Below, piece after piece: positions 1 to 10,429 of a stretch of 27,674 bases of DNA. The notes beneath the pieces are model-generated. The model was not told the DNA's origin. It was given only the letters and a program-made list of their open reading frames with translations, and ran no database searches. The stretch comes from Welwitschia mirabilis (Eukaryota > Gnetophyta > Gnetopsida > Welwitschiales). A program made the translations under genes and the position numbers. Within the stretch, counting starts at the first letter, position 1. The number at the start of each line of letters is the position of its first letter. The stretch is taken from contig JBOZIK010000001.1 in assembly GCA_051453625.1 (NCBI GenBank), forward strand, positions 26,020,966 through 26,048,639, read 5' to 3'.

Positions 1-4
1 GGCC

Positions 5-14
5 TTTATTTATA
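5..14 (-). promoter_or_regulatory. TATA box in Athila 3' LTR
   Basis: The minus strand reads CTATAAATAAAGG. It lies about 630 bases into the LTR, including a gap of N. The equivalent place in the 5' LTR (17952-17964, minus) has decayed to ACAAATAAATACC. Probable RNA polymerase II core promoter of the element; inactive or not cannot be told from sequence. Confidence 0.5.
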
Positions 15-351
15 GACAGAAAGGGAAAAAGGACTAACAGAAAAGCATAAGAGAAACTCTAGCTATCATGCAAGAGAAAGTCGCAAATAATAGGCAACAA
101 CTCGGGAATATAATCTGTAAAAGTATGGGATGACAGTATCATCTATGTGGTCATCCAGACGATGAAGGAGACAACATGGATTGAAGTTGAGTTATCTGTT
201 TAGCTTCCAGTTTAATTATCTATGATCTGCATGCGAAGCTCAGTCAACTGGTTCTGAAGATGTCATCCACTAGTGTCGTCTGGACGATGAGGTGGACAAT
301 GGAGCCTAATGAGAAGATCTTTATTTCAACTGCAAGTCATCTGGAAATAAG

Positions 352-459
352 NNNNNNNNNNNNNNNNNNNNNNNNNNNNNNNNNNNNNNNNNNNNNNNNN
401 NNNNNNNNNNNNNNNNNNNNNNNNNNNNNNNNNNNNNNNNNNNNNNNNNNNNNNNNNNN
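352..459. other. Assembly gap (108 N)
   Basis: Unresolved bases inside the U3 of the Athila 3' LTR. Open frames crossing it are not meaningful. Confidence 0.99.
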
Positions 460-649
460 GGATAATCATCTGAAAATACAATTTATCCATATTTATATGA
501 AATCCTCATGAATTATCTGATAAACTGCATGTTTTTGTCTTGTGTTCCTAAATTTTCAATTGTCATAGGAACTAGGCATTTATCTATTAGTTTAACTGCA
601 AAATAACTTAAAATACCCTATCAAATACACTTAAGTTAGTATCGTAGTA

Positions 650-1084
650 GGCACCCATTATATTCTTGTTGGTCATCCATACTGCTATCAGATAGATTCA
701 TACTGCGTCTGATGTGGTCTCCCATATTAATACTGTCAGTCGCTTATCCTGCTATTAGATTTAATCTTATTACATGTGCTGTAGTCACCTGTAGGAATGT
801 TATCAGTCACCTATTCTACTATTATATTAGATCTAATTGAGTGAAATGCAGTCATCCATGTACAGATGATGGTCGCCCATGTTTGAACTAGTCTTCTTTA
901 TGTTGTCTTAATTAAGTCGTCTAGTGTATCATGTTCAGTCATCCAATTCTAAAGTAGTATTACAATTCTTGGTCAGTCATTCATCTGATCTTATACATCG
1001 GTCGCCTGGTGCTAGAAATTAACTGCACAAAAGACTAACTTACAAAAACTCATTAAATTAATCAATAATAATGGGTTATCAATA
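650..1084 (-). repeat. Truncated LTR of the Copia family at 4034-13701
   Basis: This segment matches the U3 part of both Copia LTRs (about 4930-5334 and 13260-13701) in the same orientation. It shares the units with TGCTATCAGATAGATT, the GTCGCCCATG-type boxes, and the end with AAAACTCATTAAATTAAT followed by ATGGGTT. Its minus-strand start (TATTGATAACCC, 1084) corresponds to the Copia LTR start. Only about 435 of about 1300 bp are present; the rest is missing where it meets the Athila LTR at about 641-650. It is either an old solo LTR cut by a deletion or the product of recombination between elements. No internal Copia sequence is attached. Confidence 0.7.
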
Positions 1085-1282
1085 ACCACTTTTCATGATA
1101 AGGGAAATGCAATTACAATAAGAGAAGTAAGGACCTATGAAGCATGACCAACTAATCCCTTAGTAGAGTTCCCATAGCTACTAATACTGCTAAAGATTCC
1201 TTTCAGAAAACTTTATCCTAGTGTGATAGAACATCAAGGGGATCATGTATTTTAGCATAGATATAATAGATTATGATCATTA

Positions 1283-1348
<66 letters not shown>

Positions 1349-1790
1349 GTGTGTGTGTGTATGTGTGTGTGTCTATGTGTGTATGTGTGTGTGTGTGTGT
1401 GTGCGCGCGCGCGCGCGCACACACACACAAATAATTCCCACATGATTACATACTTAAAAAGATGAAGGTGCATAAGTAATATAAAAGATAAAAAAAACAT
1501 TCCTAAACAATCAAAGGTCTCAAACCATTGAAAGAAAAGCATAAGAACTAAGGTATCTTCTTTTAAAGTAAAATTCATTGACATGTTAATGTCTTAAAAT
1601 TAGCTGAATCCAATTTCATTACTATACAATGCCCAAGTACAAATACTAGTCATGGAAACTTTATAAAGAAAATACATAACTCAAGTTAAAAATGATCAAA
1701 TGACATCATAACATCCATTAAAGAAATAGGCTAAAATAGCATTTAGACAATGATAGATAGAAATTCCTTTCCATTGAGGAAAATCTTCAA
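1085..1790 (-). other. Non-coding stretch between Athila pol and its 3' LTR
   Basis: In element sense this follows the integrase C-terminus and should hold the 3' untranslated region and the polypurine tract. I see no long frame, no recognisable env-like ORF and no clear polypurine tract next to 641. Apart from the compound microsatellite at 1285-1429 it is plain AT-rich sequence. Confidence 0.5.
1285..1429. repeat. Compound microsatellite (TC)n(TG)n(GC)8(AC)n
   Basis: About 30 TC units (1285-1344) are followed by an interrupted TG tract (to 1402), a (GC)8 block (1403-1418) and an AC tract (1419-1429). From 1345 the strand is almost strictly alternating purine and pyrimidine, the pattern that favours Z-DNA. 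Bases 1392-1429 form a perfect self-complementary 38-mer of TG, GC and AC units. Open frames here are low-complexity artefacts on both strands. Confidence 0.97.
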
Positions 1791-4033
1791 AACAATTTCT
1801 TCTATCATGTTTAATATTGCATTGAAAGGTTTTTCATATATTTTCAAGATTTATCCATTAACTTTATGAATCTTCTTAGTGTCTAAGTTGAAAATCTTAA
1901 TACAACCATTAGAATGTGACCTTTCTATAACATAAGAATCTAACCATTTAGAGGTAAACTTGTTGTGTAAAAGATGTACTCTAGTGTTGTATAAAAAAAT
2001 AAGTTAACTAAGTTCAAGCTTTTTATGAAGTAACTTTCTATCATGTTTAAACTTAGCATGGGATTTATGAATGAGTTGATAATGTATAGCATGAGTACAT
2101 TTTTTATCTAAGTAATTAAGTTAGAGCTAATCTATTTTTAATATTTTTATAAAGGTCTACAAGATTAAGTTGAGAAGAACGATAAGAGTTATAACACACA
2201 TCAATAAGTAAAATAAAAAATTTTCTATACACAAATTTAAAAGGTGAAAAACTAAGAGAATTATGCCAAGTAGTACAGTAAGTCCAAAGAATATTTTTAA
2301 GCTTAGAAACTCAATATTTCTTATTGACAAAGATAATTTTTTAAAGAATTTACTTGATTTCTTGACTATTAAATTATGGATGATAAGCATAAGCTATTCT
2401 ATGTTTAATTCCAATGAATAAAATAAGTTTTCTAGAAATTTGATTAATAAAATGAGTTTCTTAAACATAATGATAATTCTAGAAAATCTAAAACATTAAA
2501 AAAAATGAGTTCTAATAAAATTTAAAATGGTTTAGGCATTATTTGTAAAAGTAGAAATAGCTTTAACCCATTTAGTAACATAATTAACAATCACTAAAAT
2601 GTAGTTCTTATTATTAGAAGGTAGTTTAATAGGTCCTATAAAATCAATTTTCCAACAATCAAAAGGTTCACATTTAAGAATAGATTTAATGGATATATCA
2701 TGAGAATGAATAGGACCACCATAATGTTGATAAGCATTATACCTTCTAGTAAAATCAAAAGACTTTTAAAAAATACTAGGTCAATAAAGAATAAAGGGAA
2801 GAATTTTTATTGTTATTTTCTATTCACTAAAATGATCTCCAAAAACATCATCATGGCAAAGATGAAGGATGTCTAATTTTTCCCATTTAGGTACACATTT
2901 TCTCATAATTTAGTCTTTGCATCTACAGTGAAGATGTGGCTCTATCCATTCATAATCATGTATTCTATATAGAAAAGATTTTATTTGATTATGATTCTAA
3001 TGTTGTAACATTTTCATGGTAATAAGATAATTAACTATATCAGCATATCAAGGAGGAGGATGAATAGAAGATATGGTAAAATGTTGTTCATTTGAAATGA
3101 ATTATCAATCATAATATCATCAAGAGAAGAATAAAGATGTAATAAATAGTTTGCTATACTATTATGCTTTTCTACTTTATTAATAATGGTAAAATTTAGA
3201 TTCTTGCATGAGGAAGATCCATCTAATAAGTCTAGCACTAAAATCTTTCTTAGTTATGAGGTATCTAACAACTGCATGATCGATATAAACATTTATATAA
3301 AAGCCTAAAAGATAGTATCTAAGATTATCAAGGCAACAGATTATGGCTAACATTTCTTTCTCAATAGTAGTATAATTTGATTATGTTTTAGATAAAGTTT
3401 TTCTATGATAAGATATTACTTTAAAATCATTCTCATACTTTATCTAAGAACCAAATCCATGACAATATTTCTAATACATTAATTTAAAATCTTATTCCAA
3501 TCAAGTCTTATTACAATAAGTGAAGAAGAGATTTATCTTTAAGTGTTTTAAAAGCAAGTTGAAAAGATCCATTCCATTCAAATTCAGCTTCTTTTTCAGG
3601 TAACAAGTAAAGGGGTTTATAAATTTTAGCATTCTCTTGAATAAAACAATTATAAAAACCATAGTAACAGAGGAAAGGGCAAACTCATTTTACATTTTTT
3701 AGAGGAATTAGATTTTTAATGATACTTACTTTTTAATGTCCATCCTAATTCCTTTACTAGAAATGTAGTAATCTAAGATAATTTCATTATCAATTAAAAA
3801 AAATATCTTTTTTCAACTCAAATGTAGATCACTCTTATACATATATCAATGAATTTCTCTAATCTTTCTAAAATTTATTTAAATCTTTCACCATAGATTG
3901 AGAAGTCATTTATTAAAATTCCATTGAATCCTCTAATATAGCAAAAACGATACCCATTATTTTACATTAAAAAGTACCAAGAGCATTACAAAGTTTAAAA
4001 GGCATGCATTTAAAAGCAAATGTACTAAAAAAT
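1790..4033 (-). pseudogene. Athila pol, C-terminal half: RT end, RNase H, integrase
   Basis: This is the second half of the Gypsy polyprotein. Read on the minus strand in several frames, the domains are: RT continuing from the Copia insertion (FAFKCMPFKLCNALGTF, about 3970-4022); the RT/RNase H linker (YYISSKGI-like, KNVK, FYNCFIQ, KIYKPL, about 3560-3790); RNase H (YIDHAVVRYLITKK, 3241-3300); the integrase zinc finger (HLCHDDVFGDHF, about 2835-2870); the integrase core (IDFIGPIKLPSNNKNYI and VNYVTKW, about 2560-2660); and the integrase C-terminus with the LYNTRVHLLHNKFTSKW and KVNG motifs (about 1850-2000), typical of Athila ends. Stops and frameshifts occur throughout. The CDACQ part of the zinc finger now reads YNAYQ (2727-2741), losing both cysteines through G-to-A changes. 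Not functional. Confidence 0.85.
4029..4033. repeat. Target site duplication of the Copia (low side), AAAAT
   Basis: The five bases immediately outside the 3' LTR are AAAAT, identical to those just outside the 5' LTR at 13702-13706. Five bp is the usual Copia target duplication length. Confidence 0.9.
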
Positions 4034-5334
4034 TGAAAGTAAAGGATTGACCTAGAAGGGGGTGAATAGAATTTTTTAAGTTCTATTTGCTTGTTGTTCA
4101 TAACCTATAAAAACAATAAATATAAAGAAATATTAAAAAAAGATATTTAATGATGGATAGACACCATCCTTTATCTTTGTAAACTCCTTGTCCTAACTAG
4201 AATATATTTGCTTATAAGAATAGTTTTTAGGCTTACCAAATAAGCTTTCACAACCAATAAAGATTTTAAGGCTTATCCTCAACTACAAATGAATGATGAA
4301 AAAAAGGATGCACTAATACACATATGTATTCTCTAAGGTATAGCAATATTCTTCTCAAGAAAGTAAAATGATGCAAGAACAACATAACTCTAAACTTAAA
4401 GATTGTTTAGATGTGCTAGAAGAAAGTATAATAGTTTGTATTCAATCTTTGATATTACAAGTCAGTGTGTTATCCTCTATTCTCAAGATATAATATGTGA
4501 CAATTTCCATAGGAAGAAGTGAACCATTGTGCTTTTTAAGAAACCTTTGAACTTTTTCTAATGAACCATTGTATTTATAATGGTTACATTTCTCCATCAT
4601 ATAGTTGACCTTACATAATACTTCAGTCACTTGCATCTGTGGTCACATTTATTCTAATGTTTAGTCGCCCTTGCTTGTCGCAGATTTCTCAGTATAGAAT
4701 AGGTTCGGTCGCTCTTATGAAAAGAATCAGTTACCCTTACTTGTTGCATATTTCTTAGTACAGAACAGGTGCAAATTTAGTCACTTTATTAAAATAATCG
4801 GTCACTCTTAACTAGGTCACCTTGGCCATTTTTACCTAGTTAATCTTATGAGAGGAAATTCAGGTTAGAATGTAATCACTCGATATCTTTTTATGTGATT
4901 GACTTGATGTCACCAGATTCATGTTCTACTAATTGTCATGTGGTCGCCTGTTGAGAAATTATCAGTTGCCCATATTGCTATCAGATATATTCTTACTACA
5001 TGACATGTGGTCGCCCATAAAAATCTGATCAGTTTCCCATCCTGCTATCAGGTTGGATTTCACTATGTGTGTTATGATCACTCATAAGAGCCTTATTGAT
5101 TACACGTCCTGCTATTAGATTAGATCTAACTAAGTGAAATGTAGTCACCTGTGTATGGATGGCATTCGTCCATGTTTGAACTGGTCTTCTTTATGTTATC
5201 TTAGTTTAGTCACTCGATTCTGAAGCAGTGTTATAGTTCTCAATTACTCGATCGCCCAATGTTGAGAATTACCTATACAAAATACTAACTTATAAAAACT
5301 TATTAAATTAAGCAATGATAATGGATTCTTAACA
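4034..5334 (-). repeat. Copia 3' LTR
   Basis: On the minus strand it starts TGTTAAGAATCC (5334) and ends CCTTTACTTTCA (4034). It aligns along its length with 12334-13701, sharing the ends and the internal GTCGCCC-containing repeats. It is 1301 bp against 1368 bp for the 5' LTR, the difference being small deletions in the repeat-rich U3 and U5. Confidence 0.93.
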
Positions 5335-5336
5335 AA

Positions 5337-5346
5337 CTTTCCCTTT
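5337..5346 (-). promoter_or_regulatory. Copia polypurine tract
   Basis: The minus strand reads AAAGGGAAAG followed by TT and then the LTR start TGTT. A purine run just upstream of the 3' LTR is the plus-strand priming site of LTR retrotransposons. A second purine-rich run (AAAAAGAAGGAG, about 5572-5583) lies 230 bases upstream. Confidence 0.8.
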
Positions 5347-5639
5347 GTTATTAATTGAGAAAAAATAATAATTTGACATCAGGGTTCTTCCCCTAACTCA
5401 TTTAACTTTGAAAATGATTAAAATTAAATGAGTTTTGTATTAAAAAAATCAAAAGAAATTTGTACAAATGTAATTGTTTTTGTATTACTTAAAAAGTTTA
5501 TTACATGCTGAAAGTTACATTTTGGCTAATTTGTATTACAAAAAAGTGACAAAGATGTTACAAATTTTACTCCTTCTTTTTGACAAAAATAAGGACAGGA
5601 AGGACATAAAAAGAGTGGAAAAAAACAAACAAGAATGAC

Positions 5640-6640
5640 TCAATCGGACTCTGAGGATTTAGAAGACTAAGCACTCTCACTTTAAGAGGTGTCAGCAACT
5701 GGAGTACCACTTGTAATTAGAGCCTCCTTGATGTGATGAGTCCATGAATTAATCCAATGTAGAAGATGGAGGATTTCTGGGGTCTGAGAGACCTTAACCT
5801 TAAATCTAGAAGGAGCAGTTGATTCCTCAAAGATGTGCATCCTGGATAACGTGGCACAATCGATAGGCCCCATGGGCTTCTGGATATCTTGCCTAATAAC
5901 ATAATGAATGTTAAATTAATGACAAATCCAAGTAATGAGGAAAGAATAAGGTAGGAAATGTCATTTATGCAGTTAAAGCTAGTTGACCGTATGTTTGAGC
6001 ATTATGCTAGGAGCATCTATGTCTCTTATTCGGTCCAGCACATAAAAAGAAAAGACCCAATAGTTGAAGAGCTCATCTCTGTGCCCGACAATTAAGAGGA
6101 AGTTATATGACATAATCAGGTGCAGAAGACAAAATCTTGGAAGAAGCTGGAAAGATTTAAGAATCTTCTTTCAAGTCATGTATGTGCCACACATATAGTG
6201 AGTGGCTACATCCTTCTCTTCGAATGACTCAACCATGAGCCAGTACTCATCCTAGTTTTCTCTTAAAAGGTTAGTGAGGAAAGCTATAAGATCTATAGTA
6301 ATGCACATTTCTTGACATAGACTAAGGTAATGAAGGTAGACTGAGAGGTATCATACTTAGCATTTGAGTAGAATAGCCTAGTGACCAGAGGGTAATAAAT
6401 GCTAGAAACATAAATAAAATAACCCCAGTTAACTTCTTCTAGAAGAGTCTGGACCTCTCTCAGGCTAAGCAATTTCATGGATTCACAAGTTCTTTCTAAA
6501 GCAATGGAACTAATCTCAAAATACTTCTCAAAATATCTCATCTTCTCAATGCTCATCTTGAAGAATACATAACTGGAAGGTTTGACAACAGCTTCCTTTC
6601 TTATTTTCCTAGATCCCTCTCCTAACTAAGAAGAAGCCAT
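5640..6640 (-). pseudogene. Copia third ORF, putative plant transposon protein family
   Basis: Downstream of pol and upstream of the 3' LTR, a decayed frame of about 330 codons starts at ATG 6640-6638 (MASS, then a stop where Gln is likely). It continues with KMRYFEKYFEISSIALERT and, at 6293-6556, EVNWGYFIYVSSIYYPLVTR then LFYSNAK. After frameshifts come GHRDELFNYWVFSFYVLDRI (about 6030-6090), LPYSFLITWICH, and IQKPMGPIDCATLSRM (5830-5890), ending near 5680 or 5642. The VYPxLVRxFYxN-like, GHRDE and LPY-L motifs resemble the plant-specific domain annotated as putative plant transposon protein (Pfam PF20167 from memory), which often sits in LTR elements. Its biochemical role is unknown. At least four stops or shifts make it a pseudogene. 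Domain identity is recalled, not searched. Confidence 0.6.
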
Positions 6641-7240
6641 TTTATGCCTAGATCTAAGAGAAAACATGTGAAAAATGTTAACAAGGATCCCCCAAGAGCT
6701 CAAAAAAATATAGAATAGGCACCAAAAAAGATAAAAAAAAGACAAAGGGCAGGTGGATTTTAAAAATCCATGGTGCATTGCCTTAAATGAGGGTGATCAA
6801 TCAAATAGTCAGTCAACCCATGTAAAATTTTAAAAACCTAATAGTAAGGTAGTAGTTGATCTAAGTAATTGAGCAGTCAATCCTATGAGAAAAAAATTCC
6901 ATAGTCAAAATCCAAATAAAACTCAGTCGACCTATAAGATAGAAGAGGTCTACCTAATGTGAATGGAAAAATGCCAAAAGGAGATCAACTAAAATGAATT
7001 GTTTGGTTGACCTAGTTTCTATAGGATTTTACAGGAAAAAATAGGACTAAACTGGTCAATCTAACTTAATATATAGTCAACACAGTAAAAGGAAAATGTA
7101 ATAGTATGAAATCTAAGAAAAACATGATCGCCCTACTTAGGAATAAGGTCGACCGGGATTCAAATATATATGAAAAGTAAAGATTTGAAACCCCCACTAA
7201 ATTTTATTATTCAAATAAGGCTAGGTAAGGCAAGTTTTTT
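6641..7240 (-). repeat. Copia non-coding spacer with recurring GTCGACC boxes
   Basis: Between RNase H and the third ORF there is no convincing frame. Instead, GGTCGACC-like boxes recur about every 30-50 bases between 6790 and 7155: CAGTCAACCC, AGTTGATCT, CAGTCAATCC, CAGTCGACCT, GGTCTACCT, GGTTGACCT, GGTCAATCT, GATCGCCCT and GGTCGACCGG. They look like a degraded short tandem array and echo the GTCGCCC boxes of the LTRs. The variants differ mainly by C/T and G/A transitions. Confidence 0.5.
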
Positions 7241-8067
7241 TTAGACTGGATACCTAGAAAATAGTGCAGGGTTAAAAATCGATCTAAAGATAAAGGTTTC
7301 GTAAAAATATCGACCAATTGATCTTCTGTATATACATACTCTAAAGATATTATCTTCTTTTCTACTAATTCATGAATAAAATGGTACCTGATATCGATGT
7401 GCTTGGTGTGAATTGGACTAGGTTATGAGCTATTTGAATTACACTTGAGTTATCATAAAGGATTGGTACTTCTATGATATTTAGTCCATAGTTCTTTAGG
7501 GTCTCTTTCATCTATAAGGTCTGAGTGCAACATGCTCCAGCGGCTATGTACTTAGCTTCAGTGGTAGAAAGAGATATAGACCATTATTTCTTGTTATACC
7601 AGGCTGTGAGACAATTTTCAAAGAAAAAAATCCACCACTTGTGCTGTTGTGATCATCTTTGCATCTAGCCTAATCCACATTACTATATCCTGTTAAGCTT
7701 AAAGGAGTATTACTTGAAACCATAAACCAAAATCTAGAGTACCTTTTACATAGCAAAGTATTCTTTTTGTAGCTATAAGATGTAATTCCTTAGGTTTGTT
7801 TTGATACCTGACACACAAACCCACACTAAAGGCTATATTAGGATGACTAGCTATTAAGTATAATAGAATTTTAATAATGTTGTAATATATTTTTTGATCC
7901 ACATCCTTGCCATATTCATCTAAACAAAGTTTAACATTTGTGGCCATTGGAGAGTTCATACACTTTGCATTTTCCAGTTTGAATTTTTTTATTGAATCTA
8001 AAGAGTATTTTTTTTATTGGTAAAGATTCCTTATTTGTGTTGCTAAATTTGTAAACCTAAAAACATA
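7241..8067 (-). pseudogene. Copia pol C-terminus: RT end and RNase H
   Basis: Minus-strand remains of the last part of the Copia polyprotein. At 7699-7959 a continuous stretch carries the RT C-terminal signature: MNSPMATNVKLCLDEYGKDV, then YLIASHPNIAFSVGL, then RYQNKPKELHL and KRILCYVKGTLDFGLW (compare RPDI, PKESHL, LKGT-GLWY in intact copies). RNase H follows in shifting frames: LTGYSNVD with the tryptophan after it lost, STSGG, SLSTTEAKYIAAGACCTQTL, VPILYDNSSVIQIA, KHIDIRYHFIHELVEKK, and LVDIFTKPLSLDRF near 7270-7300. RNase H is the domain that removes the RNA template during reverse transcription. It is broken by several stops and at least two frameshifts. The N gap cuts its upstream part. 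Confidence 0.85.
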
Positions 8068-8956
8068 NNNNNNNNNNNNNNNNNNNNNNNNNNNNNNNNN
8101 NNNNNNNNNNNNNNNNNNNNNNNNNNNNNNNNNNNNNNNNNNNNNNNNNNNNNNNNNNNNNNNNNNNNNNNNNNNNNNNNNNNNNNNNNNNNNNNNNNNN
8201 NNNNNNNNNNNNNNNNNNNNNNNNNNNNNNNNNNNNNNNNNNNNNNNNNNNNNNNNNNNNNNNNNNNNNNNNNNNNNNNNNNNNNNNNNNNNNNNNNNNN
8301 NNNNNNNNNNNNNNNNNNNNNNNNNNNNNNNNNNNNNNNNNNNNNNNNNNNNNNNNNNNNNNNNNNNNNNNNNNNNNNNNNNNNNNNNNNNNNNNNNNNN
8401 NNNNNNNNNNNNNNNNNNNNNNNNNNNNNNNNNNNNNNNNNNNNNNNNNNNNNNNNNNNNNNNNNNNNNNNNNNNNNNNNNNNNNNNNNNNNNNNNNNNN
8501 NNNNNNNNNNNNNNNNNNNNNNNNNNNNNNNNNNNNNNNNNNNNNNNNNNNNNNNNNNNNNNNNNNNNNNNNNNNNNNNNNNNNNNNNNNNNNNNNNNNN
8601 NNNNNNNNNNNNNNNNNNNNNNNNNNNNNNNNNNNNNNNNNNNNNNNNNNNNNNNNNNNNNNNNNNNNNNNNNNNNNNNNNNNNNNNNNNNNNNNNNNNN
8701 NNNNNNNNNNNNNNNNNNNNNNNNNNNNNNNNNNNNNNNNNNNNNNNNNNNNNNNNNNNNNNNNNNNNNNNNNNNNNNNNNNNNNNNNNNNNNNNNNNNN
8801 NNNNNNNNNNNNNNNNNNNNNNNNNNNNNNNNNNNNNNNNNNNNNNNNNNNNNNNNNNNNNNNNNNNNNNNNNNNNNNNNNNNNNNNNNNNNNNNNNNNN
8901 NNNNNNNNNNNNNNNNNNNNNNNNNNNNNNNNNNNNNNNNNNNNNNNNNNNNNNNN
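8068..8956. other. Assembly gap (889 N) inside Copia RT
   Basis: The gap replaces the RT core, which would hold the YxDD active site. Apparent open frames of over 300 codons crossing it are artefacts. Its true length is unknown; about 890 bases fits the expected RT size. Confidence 0.99.
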
Positions 8957-9720
8957 CCATTAAGAAATGCACTTTTTACATCCATTTAAAAGACTTTCAT
9001 CTTCTTGAAATAGGAAAAAGCTAGAAACATCTTGATTGATTTCAATCTAGCAACTCGAGCAAATGTATCTTCATAATCTACTCCTTCTATTTAGGAATAC
9101 CCTTGAGCTACTAATCTAGCTTTATTCTTTATAATTTCATTGTTCTTATTTACTTTATTTCTAAAATTCCACTTTGTTCCTATGATAGTTTTTTCTATTG
9201 GTTTTGAAACAAGTGTCCAAACCTTATTTCTAGTGAATTATTTAAGTTTCTCTTGCATGGCATTGATCCAACTTAAATAAGATTCCACCTCTTCAAAAGA
9301 TTTAGGTTTGATTTGAGATAAAAGGAAGACATGAGTATTGAAGTTCTTAAGAGAATGTTTGGTAATGATACCTTACTAAACATTTTCAATAATAGAATCC
9401 AAAGGATGATCCTTAAGTTTCTTAACTTTTGTAGTTGCTTTATCTCTTGAGTTTTCATCCGTTTGTTTAATAGAGTAAGAGGGAATAGGATCTTCGTTAA
9501 GGTTAATAAAATTCGGAGAATCTGAGATATCATATATTTTTACATTAATTGATTCTTCTATGTAAAGAGTTCTTTTATTAAAAACTCTATAGGCTCTACT
9601 AGATTGAGAGTATCCTAAAAAGATTCTCTCATCTTCTTTTGCATCAAATTTTGCTAATTCCTCTCTATCTCTCAAGATGAAGAATTACTCCCAAAAGTTT
9701 TAAAATAAGATATATTTGGT
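8957..9720 (-). pseudogene. Copia integrase C-terminus and start of RT
   Basis: At 9376-9675 the frame reads LAKFDAKEDERIFLGYSQSS and AYRVFNKRTLYIEESINV, the conserved integrase tail of plant Copia (KFDAKSDEGIFLGYS type). A shift then leads into RT (9260-8957): SYLSWINAMQEKL, NKVWTLVSKP, TIIGTKWNFRNKVNK, KARLVAQGYS, GVDYEDTFARVARLKSI, and FQMDVKSAFLNG just before the gap. These are the standard N-terminal RT motifs of Copia (WTLV, TKWVFR, ARLVAQG, DYxETFAPVAR, QMDVKSAFLNG). Stops occur within KLK-FTRNK and GYS-IEG, and FARV replaces FAPV. Non-functional. Confidence 0.88.
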
Positions 9721-9731
9721 TCCTTATCTTT

Positions 9732-10400
9732 TCAAAGTTTATAAGGATTTTTAGAAGTTCTAGGCCTCAAATAAACTCTATTAGATATATGACACGCCGT
9801 GTTCACTACTCCAACCCAAAACCATTTTGAAATGTTTTTGTCATTTAACATTACTCTAGCCATATCTAGTAAGGATCGGTTTTTTCTTTTAGCTATTCCA
9901 TTTTGTTGATGGGTTTTAGAGGCTAAAAACTCATGGCCAATTCCATTTGAGTTGCAATAAATTTTAAATCTTTCATTCTCAGACTTTTTACCATGATTAC
10001 TTTGTATTTTCTTTATTACATACTCCTTTTCCGTTTGAAGCTTCTTGCAAATTTTAATAAAATTTTCATGGCATTGGATTTTACATGAAGAAACGCTACC
10101 CACAATAATCTAAAAAAATTGTCAACCATAACTAGAAAATATATTTTTCCAGATAGACTCACAGTTTGGATAGGCCTAACTAAATCCATATGAATTAAGT
10201 TTAAGGGTTTACTAGTTGTGATATTGCTAACCATTTTATGAGATATTATGGTTTGTTTTCCCTTTTGACAAGCATTACATAAACCTTTATGAGAAAAAGA
10301 AATTTTAGGAAGACCCCTAACTATCTCATCACAACATAATTTTTTCAAAGTGTCAAAACTAATGTAACCTAAATGCTGATGCTAGATAATATCATCTTGA
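9732..10400 (-). pseudogene. Copia GAG-pre-integrase and integrase core
   Basis: Minus-strand frames hold the HHCC zinc finger and the DD35E core. The zinc finger reads stop-HQHLGYIS then LVRGLP-like EIVRGLPKISF and CNACQKGKQT; the expected WH-x-x-LGH has Trp changed to stop (10382-10384) and the second His to Tyr (10364-10366). The core retains the first Asp in LIHMDLVRP (10184-10186). The second catalytic Asp is Asn in QSNHG (9996-9998) and the catalytic Glu is Lys in QNGIAKRKN (9888-9890). The Asn and Lys are separated by exactly 35 residues, confirming they are the catalytic positions. A frameshift lies between about 10060 and 10103. Integrase would insert the cDNA into the genome; this copy cannot. 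Confidence 0.9.
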
Positions 10401-10429
10401 GTATGAGAAGATAGACATGTAGAGTTATT

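Larger units (their letters stand above)
1..641 (-). repeat. Athila 3' LTR, U3 part only
   Basis: On the minus strand the LTR starts at 641 (TACTAACTT, probably a mutated TG start) and runs toward 1. Its first 26 bases align without gaps to the start of the 5' LTR at 18460 and, more loosely, to the LTR at 24440; all share TTTGATAG followed by GTATTTT. A TATA-like box lies at 5-14, so R and U5 lie outside the window. It contains a 108-base run of N. The sequence just upstream in element sense (642 onward) is not a polypurine tract but a Copia LTR fragment, so this junction is rearranged. Confidence 0.75.

Noticed and set aside
1218-1584. Three overlapping frames rich in Arg-Glu, Ser-Leu or Thr-His
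   Set aside because: Translations of the dinucleotide microsatellite, not genes.
3035-3238. Minus-strand frame of 67 residues
   Set aside because: Out of frame with the Athila RNase H region, which explains this stretch.
8014-8985. Apparent frames of over 300 codons on the minus strand
   Set aside because: They consist almost entirely of N; only the MDVKSAFLN start is real RT sequence.
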